Source: an uncultured Campylobacter sp. (GTDB lineage: Bacteria; Campylobacterota; Campylobacteria; Campylobacterales; Campylobacteraceae). Taken from it: a stretch of DNA of 5,874 bases. The notes under the pieces are model-generated. The model made no database searches, was not told the DNA's origin, and was given only the letters and a program-made list of their open reading frames with translations. The translations under genes and the position numbers were made by a program. The stretch is from NCBI RefSeq assembly GCF_938045775.1, contig NZ_CALIBH010000240.1, forward strand, positions 1-5,874, in the 5' to 3' direction. Positions 1-5,392 of the stretch are shown here, piece by piece (positions within the stretch are counted from its first letter, which is position 1; each line of letters begins with the position of its first letter).

Positions 1-319
1 CGTGCTTCAAACCGCCGTCGTTGCCGCGATAATGGGCGCTAAAAAGACGAGCGAATTAATACCAATGACCCATCCGCTTACGATTACTTCGATTAAAACA
101 GACATTGAGGAGCTTGCGAGCGAGTGCGCGTTTAAGCTTTTCGTAACGGTGAAAATCACGGGCAAAACCGGCGTCGAGATGGAGGCACTAACGGGCGTAA
201 GCGTGGGGCTGCTGACGATTTATGATATGCTAAAAGCGATAGATAAATCGATGCAGATCACCGACGTCGTGCTGCAGCGCAAAGAGGGGGGCAAGAGTGG
301 CGTGTATATTAGGGGCTGA
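1..319 (+). CDS. moaC: Cyclic pyranopterin monophosphate synthase MoaC, 3' part (5' end outside window)
   Basis: MoaC acts in the cytoplasm with MoaA in the first stage of molybdenum cofactor synthesis, converting the cyclised GTP intermediate into cyclic pyranopterin monophosphate. The visible 105 residues carry the family core in order: AAIMGAKKTSELIP, the HPL motif with its conserved histidine (residue 24 of the fragment), TGKTGVEMEALT, LTIYDMLKAIDKSM with the conserved Asp and Lys, and the C-terminal GGKSG. The family is usually about 155-160 residues, so roughly 50 N-terminal residues, including the conserved HxKGD lysine region, lie upstream of the window. The GTG at 2-4 is therefore an internal valine, not a start. 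The reading frame ends at TGA 317-319. The 3' end overlaps the next gene by 23 nt, suggesting co-transcription. No damage is visible. Identification is very secure; only the 5' end is unknown. Confidence 0.95.
   Translation, partial: VLQTAVVAAIMGAKKTSELIPMTHPLTITSIKTDIEELASECAFKLFVTVKITGKTGVEMEALTGVSVGLLTIYDMLKAIDKSMQITDVVLQRKEGGKSGVYIRG
284..290 (+). promoter_or_regulatory. Ribosome binding site for the DUF493 gene, inside moaC
   Basis: The purine run GAGGGGG lies within moaC coding sequence, about 6-9 nt upstream of GTG 297. It is the only good Shine-Dalgarno-like match near the beginning of the DUF493 reading frame, and it supports a GTG start nested in the moaC 3' end. The same bases encode moaC codons, so the site could be partly fortuitous. 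Confidence 0.55.
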
Positions 320-557
320 AAAGCCGAAAATCGACTATCCGCTCTTTTGGGAATACAAAGTAGTCCTAGACGCGGCTACTCAAAAGCGTGAGCAGATCGA
401 TGAAATTTTAAAGGGCGAAGATTACAAAATAGACTTTTCGCGCTTTTCAAACGGCGGCAAATATATGAGCTTCAACGTAAGCGTTTTCGTCAAGGACGAC
501 TTACATCGAAACGAAATTTTCGAGCGCTTAAAAGCCCACTTTAAATATGTATTGTGA
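297..557 (+). CDS. DUF493 / YbeD-like small protein (HP0495-type)
   Basis: This 86-residue protein resembles the DUF493 (YbeD) family and in particular H. pylori HP0495, as I recall it. Shared features are an N-terminal KPxIDYPLFWEYKV segment (residues 10-23), a central basic/aromatic stretch, a KYMSFNVSVFV strand (about 55-65) and the following RNEIFERLK helix. The family is a small alpha/beta fold related to ACT-like regulatory domains; its biochemical role is not established. The start chosen is GTG 297, with a purine-rich site upstream; no ATG occurs in frame before the conserved region. It overlaps moaC by 23 nt in another frame and ends at TGA 555-557, 11 nt before the next gene's ATG, so the three are probably one transcript. 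Length is normal for the family. Family assignment is fairly secure, function unknown. Confidence 0.82.
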   Translation: MACILGAEKPKIDYPLFWEYKVVLDAATQKREQIDEILKGEDYKIDFSRFSNGGKYMSFNVSVFVKDDLHRNEIFERLKAHFKYVL

Positions 558-558
558 C

Positions 559-563
559 AGGAG
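559..563 (+). promoter_or_regulatory. Ribosome binding site AGGAG deciding the start of the next gene
   Basis: AGGAG sits 5 nt upstream of ATG 569 and just after the DUF493 stop. It lies inside the longer frame that would begin at GTG 554. That GTG overlaps the TGA stop (GTGA) but has no Shine-Dalgarno match upstream, so the ATG at 569 is preferred. Confidence 0.7.
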
Positions 564-568
564 ATGAA

Positions 569-1828
569 ATGAAAGAAGCAATAATCAAAAAATTCGGCGC
601 CGATCTCGCGCAAATTAGCGGTGAGGAGCTGGCGGCCTGCGTGCAAAATTTAGCTTTTGAACAAAGCCTGAAGACTCTGTGCGGACTTAGCGAAGACGCC
701 AAAAGCGCTAAAAGCGCCGAGCTCATCTTAAGCTTCGCCGCCGAACTTAACGAAATAGGGGCCCTAAAGGACGCCGTAGCCGAAGCACTAATCGAAGGGG
801 TGAAAAAGGCGTTGTGCGACGAGGACGAGCAGGCTCTTTACAAGCTCATCTACGACTACGACGATCTGCGTAAAAAGATCGCTTGTAAGCAAAAGGCGAT
901 TAAAACCCTTGTTTTGCGCAGCTATGATGATCTGGATACCGCGCTGCAAAACGCAAGCGAAACAGAGCTAAAAGAGCGCATAGGCTCGGCGCTACAGCGA
1001 GCGATCGCGAGCAAACTTCCGCTTGCGGACGTGCTGAAAGAAGCAAGCGAACTAGCCTTCATAAGCGTGCTCGAAAGCGGCACCGACATCGAGGATACCG
1101 CGCACGAGACGGCGAAAAATATCGCATTTTCGGCTATCGGCGACGGAGAATTTACGAAATTCCGCACGAAAGAAATTTCAAAAATCATCATAAATCGCGC
1201 GATTTTCGTCGCAAACGAGAGCAAAAATACAGCCTCTGCGCTAATTAGAGGCGCGATTTTAGGCTGCTACGACGGCATAAATAAAGCCGCCGAGAGATAC
1301 CGCGACGAGCTAAGTTTCTCGCCAGCAAGCGACGCACAGAGCCTAGAGAACGAAAGGCTTCAAATTTCGCAGATGAGCGAGCTATTTAGCGCCGTGCTAA
1401 GCGACGCGGTCGCAAGTTCGGAGGAGCCCGCTAAAAGCGAGATCGCCAAGATCGCCGATGAAGAATTCGGAGGCTATTTGGCTAAATTTAGAAAAATTTC
1501 AAGCGATCTTGCCGAGCAACTAAGCGCCAAAATCGGCGAGATCGAGCTTGGCGAGCGCGCAAAAAAGGCGAGCGCCAAGGCACGTGAAATCACTCAAGAG
1601 CTGAGCCAAAAAAGCGCCAAAATCATCGAAAACCTCGATCTGGACGAGAAACTGGACGCAATCAAAAAAGAGCTTAGCGAATTTGAAAAGAAGATGAGCC
1701 AAAAATTTGCCGAGCTAAAAAGCTCCGACGTCGCTAAAAACGTAAGCGAAAGAGCGCGCGAAATGAGCGCTAAGGCTTACGAGGCCGCAAAAGAAACGAT
1801 CGCCAAGCTAAAGTCCAAAAAGGACTAA
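569..1828 (+). CDS. Hypothetical helical protein, Ala/Lys/Glu-rich, C-terminal amphipathic repeat region
   Basis: This 419-residue protein is of a type I do not recognise with confidence. It is rich in Ala, Lys, Glu, Ser and Leu, with no signal peptide and no convincing membrane segment, so it is probably cytoplasmic. Residues 1-250 look like a bundle of helices. Two stretches share a loose pattern of small residues and Gly (VAEALIEGVKKAL near 70-82; ASALIRGAILGCYDGINKA near 222-240), which may reflect internal duplication. Residues about 310-419 are highly charged with repeated phrases such as SAKAREITQELSQKSAK and SERAREMSAKAYEAAKE, typical of long amphipathic or coiled-coil helices. The pattern faintly recalls DUF6781-type proteins, but that is a guess. 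Position matches, from memory, C. jejuni Cj0254, downstream of moaC and the DUF493 gene, 11 nt after the latter's stop. GTG 554 is an alternative start giving 424 residues. Confidence 0.85.
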   Translation: MKEAIIKKFGADLAQISGEELAACVQNLAFEQSLKTLCGLSEDAKSAKSAELILSFAAELNEIGALKDAVAEALIEGVKKALCDEDEQALYKLIYDYDDLRKKIACKQKAIKTLVLRSYDDLDTALQNASETELKERIGSALQRAIASKLPLADVLKEASELAFISVLESGTDIEDTAHETAKNIAFSAIGDGEFTKFRTKEISKIIINRAIFVANESKNTASALIRGAILGCYDGINKAAERYRDELSFSPASDAQSLENERLQISQMSELFSAVLSDAVASSEEPAKSEIAKIADEEFGGYLAKFRKISSDLAEQLSAKIGEIELGERAKKASAKAREITQELSQKSAKIIENLDLDEKLDAIKKELSEFEKKMSQKFAELKSSDVAKNVSERAREMSAKAYEAAKETIAKLKSKKD

Positions 1829-1832
1829 ATGG

Positions 1833-1845
1833 GCGCCGCAGGCGC
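1833..1845 (+). terminator. Possible weak terminator hairpin after the first gene block
   Basis: GCGCC (1833-1837) and GGCGC (1841-1845) form a perfect 5-bp stem around a GCA loop, starting 4 nt after the stop at 1826-1828. There is no T-run behind it (AAAAT follows), so intrinsic termination is doubtful. It may only mark the transcript end. Confidence 0.25.
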
Positions 1846-1989
1846 AAAATCCCTAGCGGTAAACACTCAGCGCTCACTGCTTTGCGCTGCAAAATTGACT
1901 AGCATGCCTTAAAGCTCGCGTGCCCTAAAAGAAAGGAGCTTTCGTTAGAGTTTGCAAGGTCTGCGCAGAATTCTTTATGCGCTTTAACG

Positions 1990-2072
1990 GCGCTGTAAAA
2001 TTCCATGCTGATAAAGAATTTTACGAATTTTGCATAGCTAAATTTAGATGTGCGCTGCAAAATTCCGTGCCG
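1990..2072 (+). repeat. Diverged 21-nt direct repeat containing GCGCTGYAAAATTCC
   Basis: The segments 1990-2010 and 2052-2072 match at 18 of 21 positions; the differences are all transitions. Both begin GCGCTG(T/C)AAAATTCC and end (A/G)TGC(T/C)G. A partial third copy, GCGCTGCAAAATT, lies at 1884-1896. The copies contain the tract's common A/T word, so this is an extended version of the same sequence family. Confidence 0.6.
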
Positions 2073-2169
2073 CCAAAAATCCTACGGCGATGCGAGACCC
2101 CGGTCCAACCAAATCTTGCCGCAGTGATAAAATTCTAAGTGCAAAATTTTATAGCTGTCAGAGCATATA

Positions 2170-2198
2170 TAAAATTCCAAAAACGGCGCGGAATTTTA
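2170..2198. repeat. Perfect 9-bp inverted repeat
   Basis: TAAAATTCC at 2170-2178 and its exact complement GGAATTTTA at 2190-2198 flank an 11-nt GC-richer loop. As RNA this would be a weak A/U hairpin; as DNA it places two copies of the common word in opposite orientation. Confidence 0.5.
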
Positions 2199-2232
2199 AG
2201 CTTGAAATTTCATCATACAAATTTGCGTAGCC

Positions 2233-2246
2233 GAATTTTAAAATTC
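2233..2246. repeat. 14-bp perfect palindrome GAATTTTAAAATTC
   Basis: Two copies of the TAAAATTC word overlap head to head, giving a perfect uninterrupted palindrome. Such symmetry would suit a dimeric DNA-binding protein but may simply follow from the density of the word here. Confidence 0.55.
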
Positions 2247-2749
2247 TAAACGCGTAAAATTAAAATTCTACCCAAAATGATACGGCGCGGTTTGCAGTTT
2301 GAAATTTTATCCCGACGCGCGTGAATGAAATTCCGCGAGATAAAATTCTACGAAAAGGCGTCTGTGGCGTTTGGCATTTCTGCGATCATTTCAATTCCCA
2401 CAACGAAATTTTATTGCAGCACAAGATGCAGTGGTATAGTGCCTTTTGCCAAGTTAATAATTAGAATTTATGCGCACAAAATACTAACGCGGCTCATCTA
2501 GAATCATAGCGACATCCGAGCCTATTTTATCGTGCGACTTGATTGTGCAAATTTGAAATTGCTCCTATTCGCCCAAACTGAGCGCTTAGTGCAAATAAAA
2601 TTCCGCTGGATTTATCGTAGCCTATGCTGCGTAAATTTAAAATCACGATCTCACCATCCTGCTCTATTTGGGCGCAGAGGCGCCTTATTTATACAACGTC
2701 GCACTTGGATAAAATCACTACTTTCACACAGTAATGCCTCGTTTACGCC

Positions 2750-2788
2750 GCGATAAAATTCTGCGAAATCACCGCTAAATTTTATCGC
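2750..2788. repeat. Perfect 11-bp inverted repeat GCGATAAAATT/AATTTTATCGC
   Basis: GCGATAAAATT at 2750-2760 is exactly complementary to AATTTTATCGC at 2778-2788 around a 17-nt loop. It is the longest perfect stem I noticed in this tract, lying about 160 nt upstream of the protease start. No T-run follows, so it does not look like an intrinsic terminator; it could be an operator or an RNA structure. Confidence 0.5.
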
Positions 2789-2916
2789 TAAATTACAAAG
2801 CCCAATTCTATTTTAAAGGCGACGGCTGTCCTTAAATTTCACGACAAATTACAAATAGATCGCGCCTGCAAAATACAGCAATTCAAAATAAAATTCTAAA
2901 AATTTAATCAAATTTC

Positions 2917-2924
2917 GCTAAAAT
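2917..2924 (+). promoter_or_regulatory. Putative sigma-70 extended -10 (GCTAAAAT) for the protease gene
   Basis: GCTAAAAT at 2917-2924 fits the Campylobacter extended -10 pattern GnTAWAAT, with T-rich sequence just before it and A/T-rich phased sequence upstream. It would start transcription near 2931 and give a leader of about 20 nt before ATG 2950. The surroundings are A/T-rich throughout, so chance matches are possible. Confidence 0.5.
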
Positions 2925-2938
2925 CGCCGCAAAATTTT

Positions 2939-2944
2939 AAGGAG
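2939..2944 (+). promoter_or_regulatory. Strong ribosome binding site AAGGAG
   Basis: AAGGAG lies 5 nt before ATG 2950 and fixes the start of the metalloprotease gene just ahead of its signal peptide. Confidence 0.8.
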
Positions 2945-2949
2945 AAAAG

Positions 2950-3759
2950 ATGAAAAAAATAGCTCTTTTAATATCCTTTGCTGCGATGATGATTTTTACC
3001 GGCTGCGCGAGCACCACGCAAGGCGGCGCCGTAGGCATCGACCGCTCGCAATTCATCACCGTAAGCGAAGCTGAAATGGATCAAAGTGCCGCGCTTGCCT
3101 ACAAGCAGATTACCGCCCAAGCAAACGCCAAGCACGTCCTAAATACTGATAAAAAGCTAACTGATCGCGTTAGAGGCATCTCGAAGCGCCTAATCGCTCA
3201 AGTCGGCGCATTTCGCAAAGACGCACTGAAATGGAACTGGCAGGTAAACGTCATCAACGACCCTACGATCAATGCTTGGTGTATGCCTGGCGGCCGTATC
3301 GTCGTATATACTGGCATCATCGAAAAACTAAAGCTTACCGATGCCGAGCTGGCTGCTATTTTGGGGCACGAGATGTCTCACGCACTGCGCGAACACAGCC
3401 GCGAGCGAGCCTCGACTGAACAGATGAAAGATGTCGGTATCGCCGTAGCAAGCTCCGCAGCAGGGCTTGGAGATCTGGGCTCAGCGGCTTTGAATATGGC
3501 GGCGCAGTACACATTCACGCTGCCGTTTTCGCGCACGCATGAAACGGAAGCCGATCTGATGGGCGTTGAGCTGATGGCGCGCGCAGGATACGATCCGAGG
3601 GCGGCGATAAACGTCTGGGAGAAGATGAATAAGCTAAATGAGAGCCATCCGCTTAAATTTATGTCCACGCACCCTTCAAACGACGATCGCATCGCCGATC
3701 TAAAAGAGGTGATGCCAAAAGTCTTGCCTCTTTACGAGGCTGCCACAAGAAATAGATAG
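2950..3759 (+). CDS. M48-family zinc metalloprotease, lipoprotein
   Basis: This is a 269-residue membrane-anchored metallopeptidase of the LoiP/YcaL/BepA-like M48 group, expected to degrade damaged or misassembled envelope proteins from the periplasmic side. The N-terminus is a lipoprotein signal peptide: MKK, a hydrophobic stretch, then a lipobox-like IFTGC with Cys19 as the probable lipidation site. The catalytic domain has the family run NAWCMPGGRIVVYTGII (108-124), then the zinc motif HEMSH (His140, Glu141, His144). The third-ligand region is HETEAD (197-202), probably with Glu198 as ligand, followed by the C-terminal STHPSNDDRIADLK motif (239-252). All key residues are present and length is normal. 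There is no attached TPR domain, unlike BepA. It starts at ATG 2950 after AAGGAG, with its own promoter-like site, and appears to be transcribed alone. Family certain; exact substrate unknown. Confidence 0.93.
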   Translation: MKKIALLISFAAMMIFTGCASTTQGGAVGIDRSQFITVSEAEMDQSAALAYKQITAQANAKHVLNTDKKLTDRVRGISKRLIAQVGAFRKDALKWNWQVNVINDPTINAWCMPGGRIVVYTGIIEKLKLTDAELAAILGHEMSHALREHSRERASTEQMKDVGIAVASSAAGLGDLGSAALNMAAQYTFTLPFSRTHETEADLMGVELMARAGYDPRAAINVWEKMNKLNESHPLKFMSTHPSNDDRIADLKEVMPKVLPLYEAATRNR

Positions 3760-3806
3760 TCTTGCGATTTAAAATTTCGCAAGAGTTTGCGCGCTGAGGT
3801 TTTTTT
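3760..3806 (+). terminator. Probable terminator-like hairpin after the protease gene
   Basis: TCTTGCGA (3760-3767) and TCGCAAGA (3777-3784) form a perfect 8-bp stem directly after the TAG stop. A run of seven T residues follows at 3800-3806, about 15 nt later, so the spacing is longer than a standard intrinsic terminator. A second, mutually exclusive stem, CGCAA/TTGCG (3778-3782 with 3787-3791, loop GAGT), shares the right arm and lies closer to the T-run. Confidence 0.45.
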
Positions 3807-3852
3807 AAGTAGCGGGTTTTATCGTAGCATTTAAATTTCTTAATGGACTTGC

Positions 3853-3879
3853 GCGCGGCGCTAGGATTATCCGCCGCGC
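3853..3879. repeat. Strong GC-rich inverted repeat GCGCGGCG/CGCCGCGC
   Basis: GCGCGGCG at 3853-3860 pairs perfectly with CGCCGCGC at 3872-3879 around an 11-nt loop. The stem is all G/C and would be very stable in RNA or single-stranded DNA. No T-run follows directly, so it is not a classic terminator. It lies about 130 nt upstream of the next gene's promoter. Confidence 0.6.
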
Positions 3880-3897
3880 TAGAGCTCTATCGCGATA
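3880..3897. repeat. Two overlapping 10-bp palindromes
   Basis: TAGAGCTCTA (3880-3889) and TATCGCGATA (3888-3897) are both perfect palindromes sharing two bases, directly abutting the GC-rich hairpin on its right. The run of symmetry suggests a protein-binding site or replication/recombination-prone DNA, but no known operator was recognised. Confidence 0.5.
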
Positions 3898-4008
3898 AAA
3901 TCTCGCCGCGACAAAGGCCTGCCGCAGCGCGAAATTTTAAATTACCGCAGAATTCTACGCACGGGCGCGAGGCATTTTCCATATCTTTTGGATTTTAAAG
4001 CGTTTTTA

Positions 4009-4016
4009 GATATAAT
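4009..4016 (+). promoter_or_regulatory. Sigma-70 promoter, extended -10 (GATATAAT), for the CNNM gene
   Basis: GATATAAT with TTTTTA immediately upstream matches the Campylobacter sigma-70 extended -10 consensus (T-rich then GnTATAAT) very well. T-rich patches recur upstream, as is usual in the genus where a clear -35 box is lacking. Transcription would start near 4023, giving a leader of about 32 nt. Confidence 0.75.
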
Positions 4017-4041
4017 CATAAATATTTATTTTTAAATTTCA

Positions 4042-4046
4042 AAGGA
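4042..4046 (+). promoter_or_regulatory. Ribosome binding site AAGGA supporting a TTG start
   Basis: AAGGA ends 8 nt before TTG 4055. The first in-frame ATG, at 4079, has no Shine-Dalgarno match and would shorten the N-terminus ahead of the first membrane segment, so the TTG is favoured. Confidence 0.65.
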
Positions 4047-4054
4047 TAAGAAAT

Positions 4055-5392
4055 TTGGACACGGACAGTTCGGTTTTAATGTTAGTTTTAGCTTTTGTAT
4101 TCATCTTTATGAATGCTTTTTTTGTTCTTTCGGAATTCTCAATCGTCAAAGTAAGAAAGTCTCGCCTCGAAGAGCTTATCAAGGATAAAATTCCAAACGC
4201 AAAGCTCGCTTTTAAAATTTCAAACTCCCTTGACACCTACCTCAGCGCCACTCAGCTAGGCATTACGATAAGTTCGCTCGCCCTCGGCTGGATCGGTGAG
4301 CCCGCGGTATCGAGACTGATCGAGCTGCCACTAAGATCCATCGGCATAGGCGGCGGAGCGGCGGCACATACGATCGCCTTCGTCATATCTTTTACGCTCG
4401 TTACGCTATTTCACGTCGTGCTCGGCGAGCTGGTGCCAAAATCCATCGCTATTGCTAAAACCGAGAAGATCGTGCTTTTTATCTCTAGGCCGCTTCATAT
4501 TTTTTGGATTATGTTTTTTCCGATCATAAAGGCATTTGACTTCATCGCCGCCGTCTCGCTTAAAATCATCGGCGTAAAGCCCGCCAAAGAAAGCGAGCTC
4601 GCGCTTTCTGACGAGGAGATCAAAATCATCGCGAGCGAGAGCCTAAAAGGTGGTGTGCTCGATAGCCTAGAGACCGAGATCATCAAAAACGCCGTCGATT
4701 TCAGCGACACGGTCGCCAAAGAGATAATGACGCCGAGGCGCGATCTAGTTTGCCTAAATAAGCAAAAAAGCTACGATGAAAACTACGCAACCGTATTGCA
4801 GTCGAAATTTACGCGCTTTCCATATATCGACGGCAGCAAAGATAACGTCCTAGGCCTCATCCACATCCGCGACATCATCCAGCAAAAGGGAGATAAAAGC
4901 TTCGATAAGATCGTGCGCAAGCTCATCATCGTGCCTGAAAACAGCCCGATCTCTAAAATTTTACCTATGATGAATAAGCAGCGCATTTTTGCCGCGCTCG
5001 TCATCGACGAATACGGCGGTACTGCGGGATTTTTGACGATGGAAGACATCATAGAAGAAATTTTTGGCGACATCAACGACGAGCACGACGCGAATGCGCA
5101 AAATTTCAAACGTATCGACGAGAACACCTTTGAGTTTAGAGGCCGCTTCGAGATCGAAGGCGTCGAAGAGGTGATGGGCATTGACTTTGATGAGGAGACC
5201 GAGCAGCTAACGATCGGCGGCTACGTCTTTAATCTCTTTGGCAGCCTACCTGAAATCGGCGATAAAATAAGCGATGAGAACTGCGATTACGAAGTACTGC
5301 GAATGGATGGCACGAGGGTCTCGCTCGTAAAAGCGATCAAAAAAGTAGTCGCGCAGCCGCAAGAAAACGAAGAGGCTGAGAAAAATAACTAA
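4055..5392 (+). CDS. CNNM/CorC-type membrane protein (DUF21, CBS pair, CorC_HlyC domain), 'hemolysin family' transporter
   Basis: This 445-residue inner-membrane protein belongs to the HlyC/CorC (CNNM) family, linked in other bacteria to Mg2+ or other divalent-cation efflux; the 'hemolysin' label is historical. The DUF21 membrane domain spans about residues 5-185, with the signature NAFFVLSEFSIV in the first helix (20-31), QLGITISSLALGWIGEPA (67-84) and HVVLGELVPKS (120-130). Its Asn, Ser and Glu residues resemble the family's ion-site positions. A CBS pair follows at about 215-340, starting at the IMTPRRD motif (224-230) and including VIDEYGGTAGFLTMEDIIEEIFGD. The CorC_HlyC domain occupies about 350-430, before a short Gln/Glu-rich tail. 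It is complete and of normal length; from memory it matches C. jejuni Cj0183. TTG start; apparently monocistronic with its own promoter. Family very secure, transported ion inferred. Confidence 0.93.
   Translation: MDTDSSVLMLVLAFVFIFMNAFFVLSEFSIVKVRKSRLEELIKDKIPNAKLAFKISNSLDTYLSATQLGITISSLALGWIGEPAVSRLIELPLRSIGIGGGAAAHTIAFVISFTLVTLFHVVLGELVPKSIAIAKTEKIVLFISRPLHIFWIMFFPIIKAFDFIAAVSLKIIGVKPAKESELALSDEEIKIIASESLKGGVLDSLETEIIKNAVDFSDTVAKEIMTPRRDLVCLNKQKSYDENYATVLQSKFTRFPYIDGSKDNVLGLIHIRDIIQQKGDKSFDKIVRKLIIVPENSPISKILPMMNKQRIFAALVIDEYGGTAGFLTMEDIIEEIFGDINDEHDANAQNFKRIDENTFEFRGRFEIEGVEEVMGIDFDEETEQLTIGGYVFNLFGSLPEIGDKISDENCDYEVLRMDGTRVSLVKAIKKVVAQPQENEEAEKNN

Larger units (their letters stand above)
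2126..2763 (+). repeat. Dispersed 12-nt word GATAAAATTCTR
   Basis: GATAAAATTCTA occurs identically at 2126-2137 and 2339-2350, and with a final G at 2752-2763. Flanks differ, so these are short dispersed words rather than tandem units. They are the longest exact versions of the TAAAATTC word seen in this tract. Confidence 0.5.
1829..2949. other. Long gene-free tract rich in TAAAATTC words
   Basis: About 1.1 kb separates the moaC block from the protease gene. I find no credible coding region: the only open frames of 60-74 codons lack ribosome sites and have compositions expected from translated A/T words. No tRNA-like or rRNA-like sequence was recognised. By my reading the word TAAAATTC or its complement GAATTTTA occurs about twelve times here, near 1996, 2016, 2128, 2170, 2191, 2233, 2239, 2261, 2341, 2596, 2754 and 2889, against one noticed in all the coding DNA of the window (4186). 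The tract also contains a diverged direct repeat and several inverted repeats listed separately. It may be a decayed gene region, a recombination- or uptake-related tract, or carry an unrecognised RNA. Confidence 0.7.

Noticed and set aside
922..1224. 100-codon open frame on - strand
   Set aside because: Entirely antisense to the helical protein; the Ser/Ala-rich composition is the mirror of the Ala/Glu/Lys codons on the + strand.
1884..2072. CRISPR-like or tandem array
   Set aside because: Only two good copies and one partial, with unequal spacing and imperfect identity; no cas genes nearby.
2048..2230. 60-codon open frame on + strand in the gene-free tract
   Set aside because: No ribosome site, no family resemblance, and its residues simply reflect the repeated A/T words; frames this short arise by chance in 1.1 kb.
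2669..2690. GGCGC-AGAG-GCGCC hairpin followed by TTATTT as a terminator
   Set aside because: A 5-bp stem with an interrupted T-run and no gene ending nearby; too weak to call.
2532..2756. 74-codon open frame on + strand in the gene-free tract
   Set aside because: No Shine-Dalgarno, odd composition rich in Arg, Cys and Ser, no recognisable motif, and its 3' end runs into the inverted repeat at 2750.
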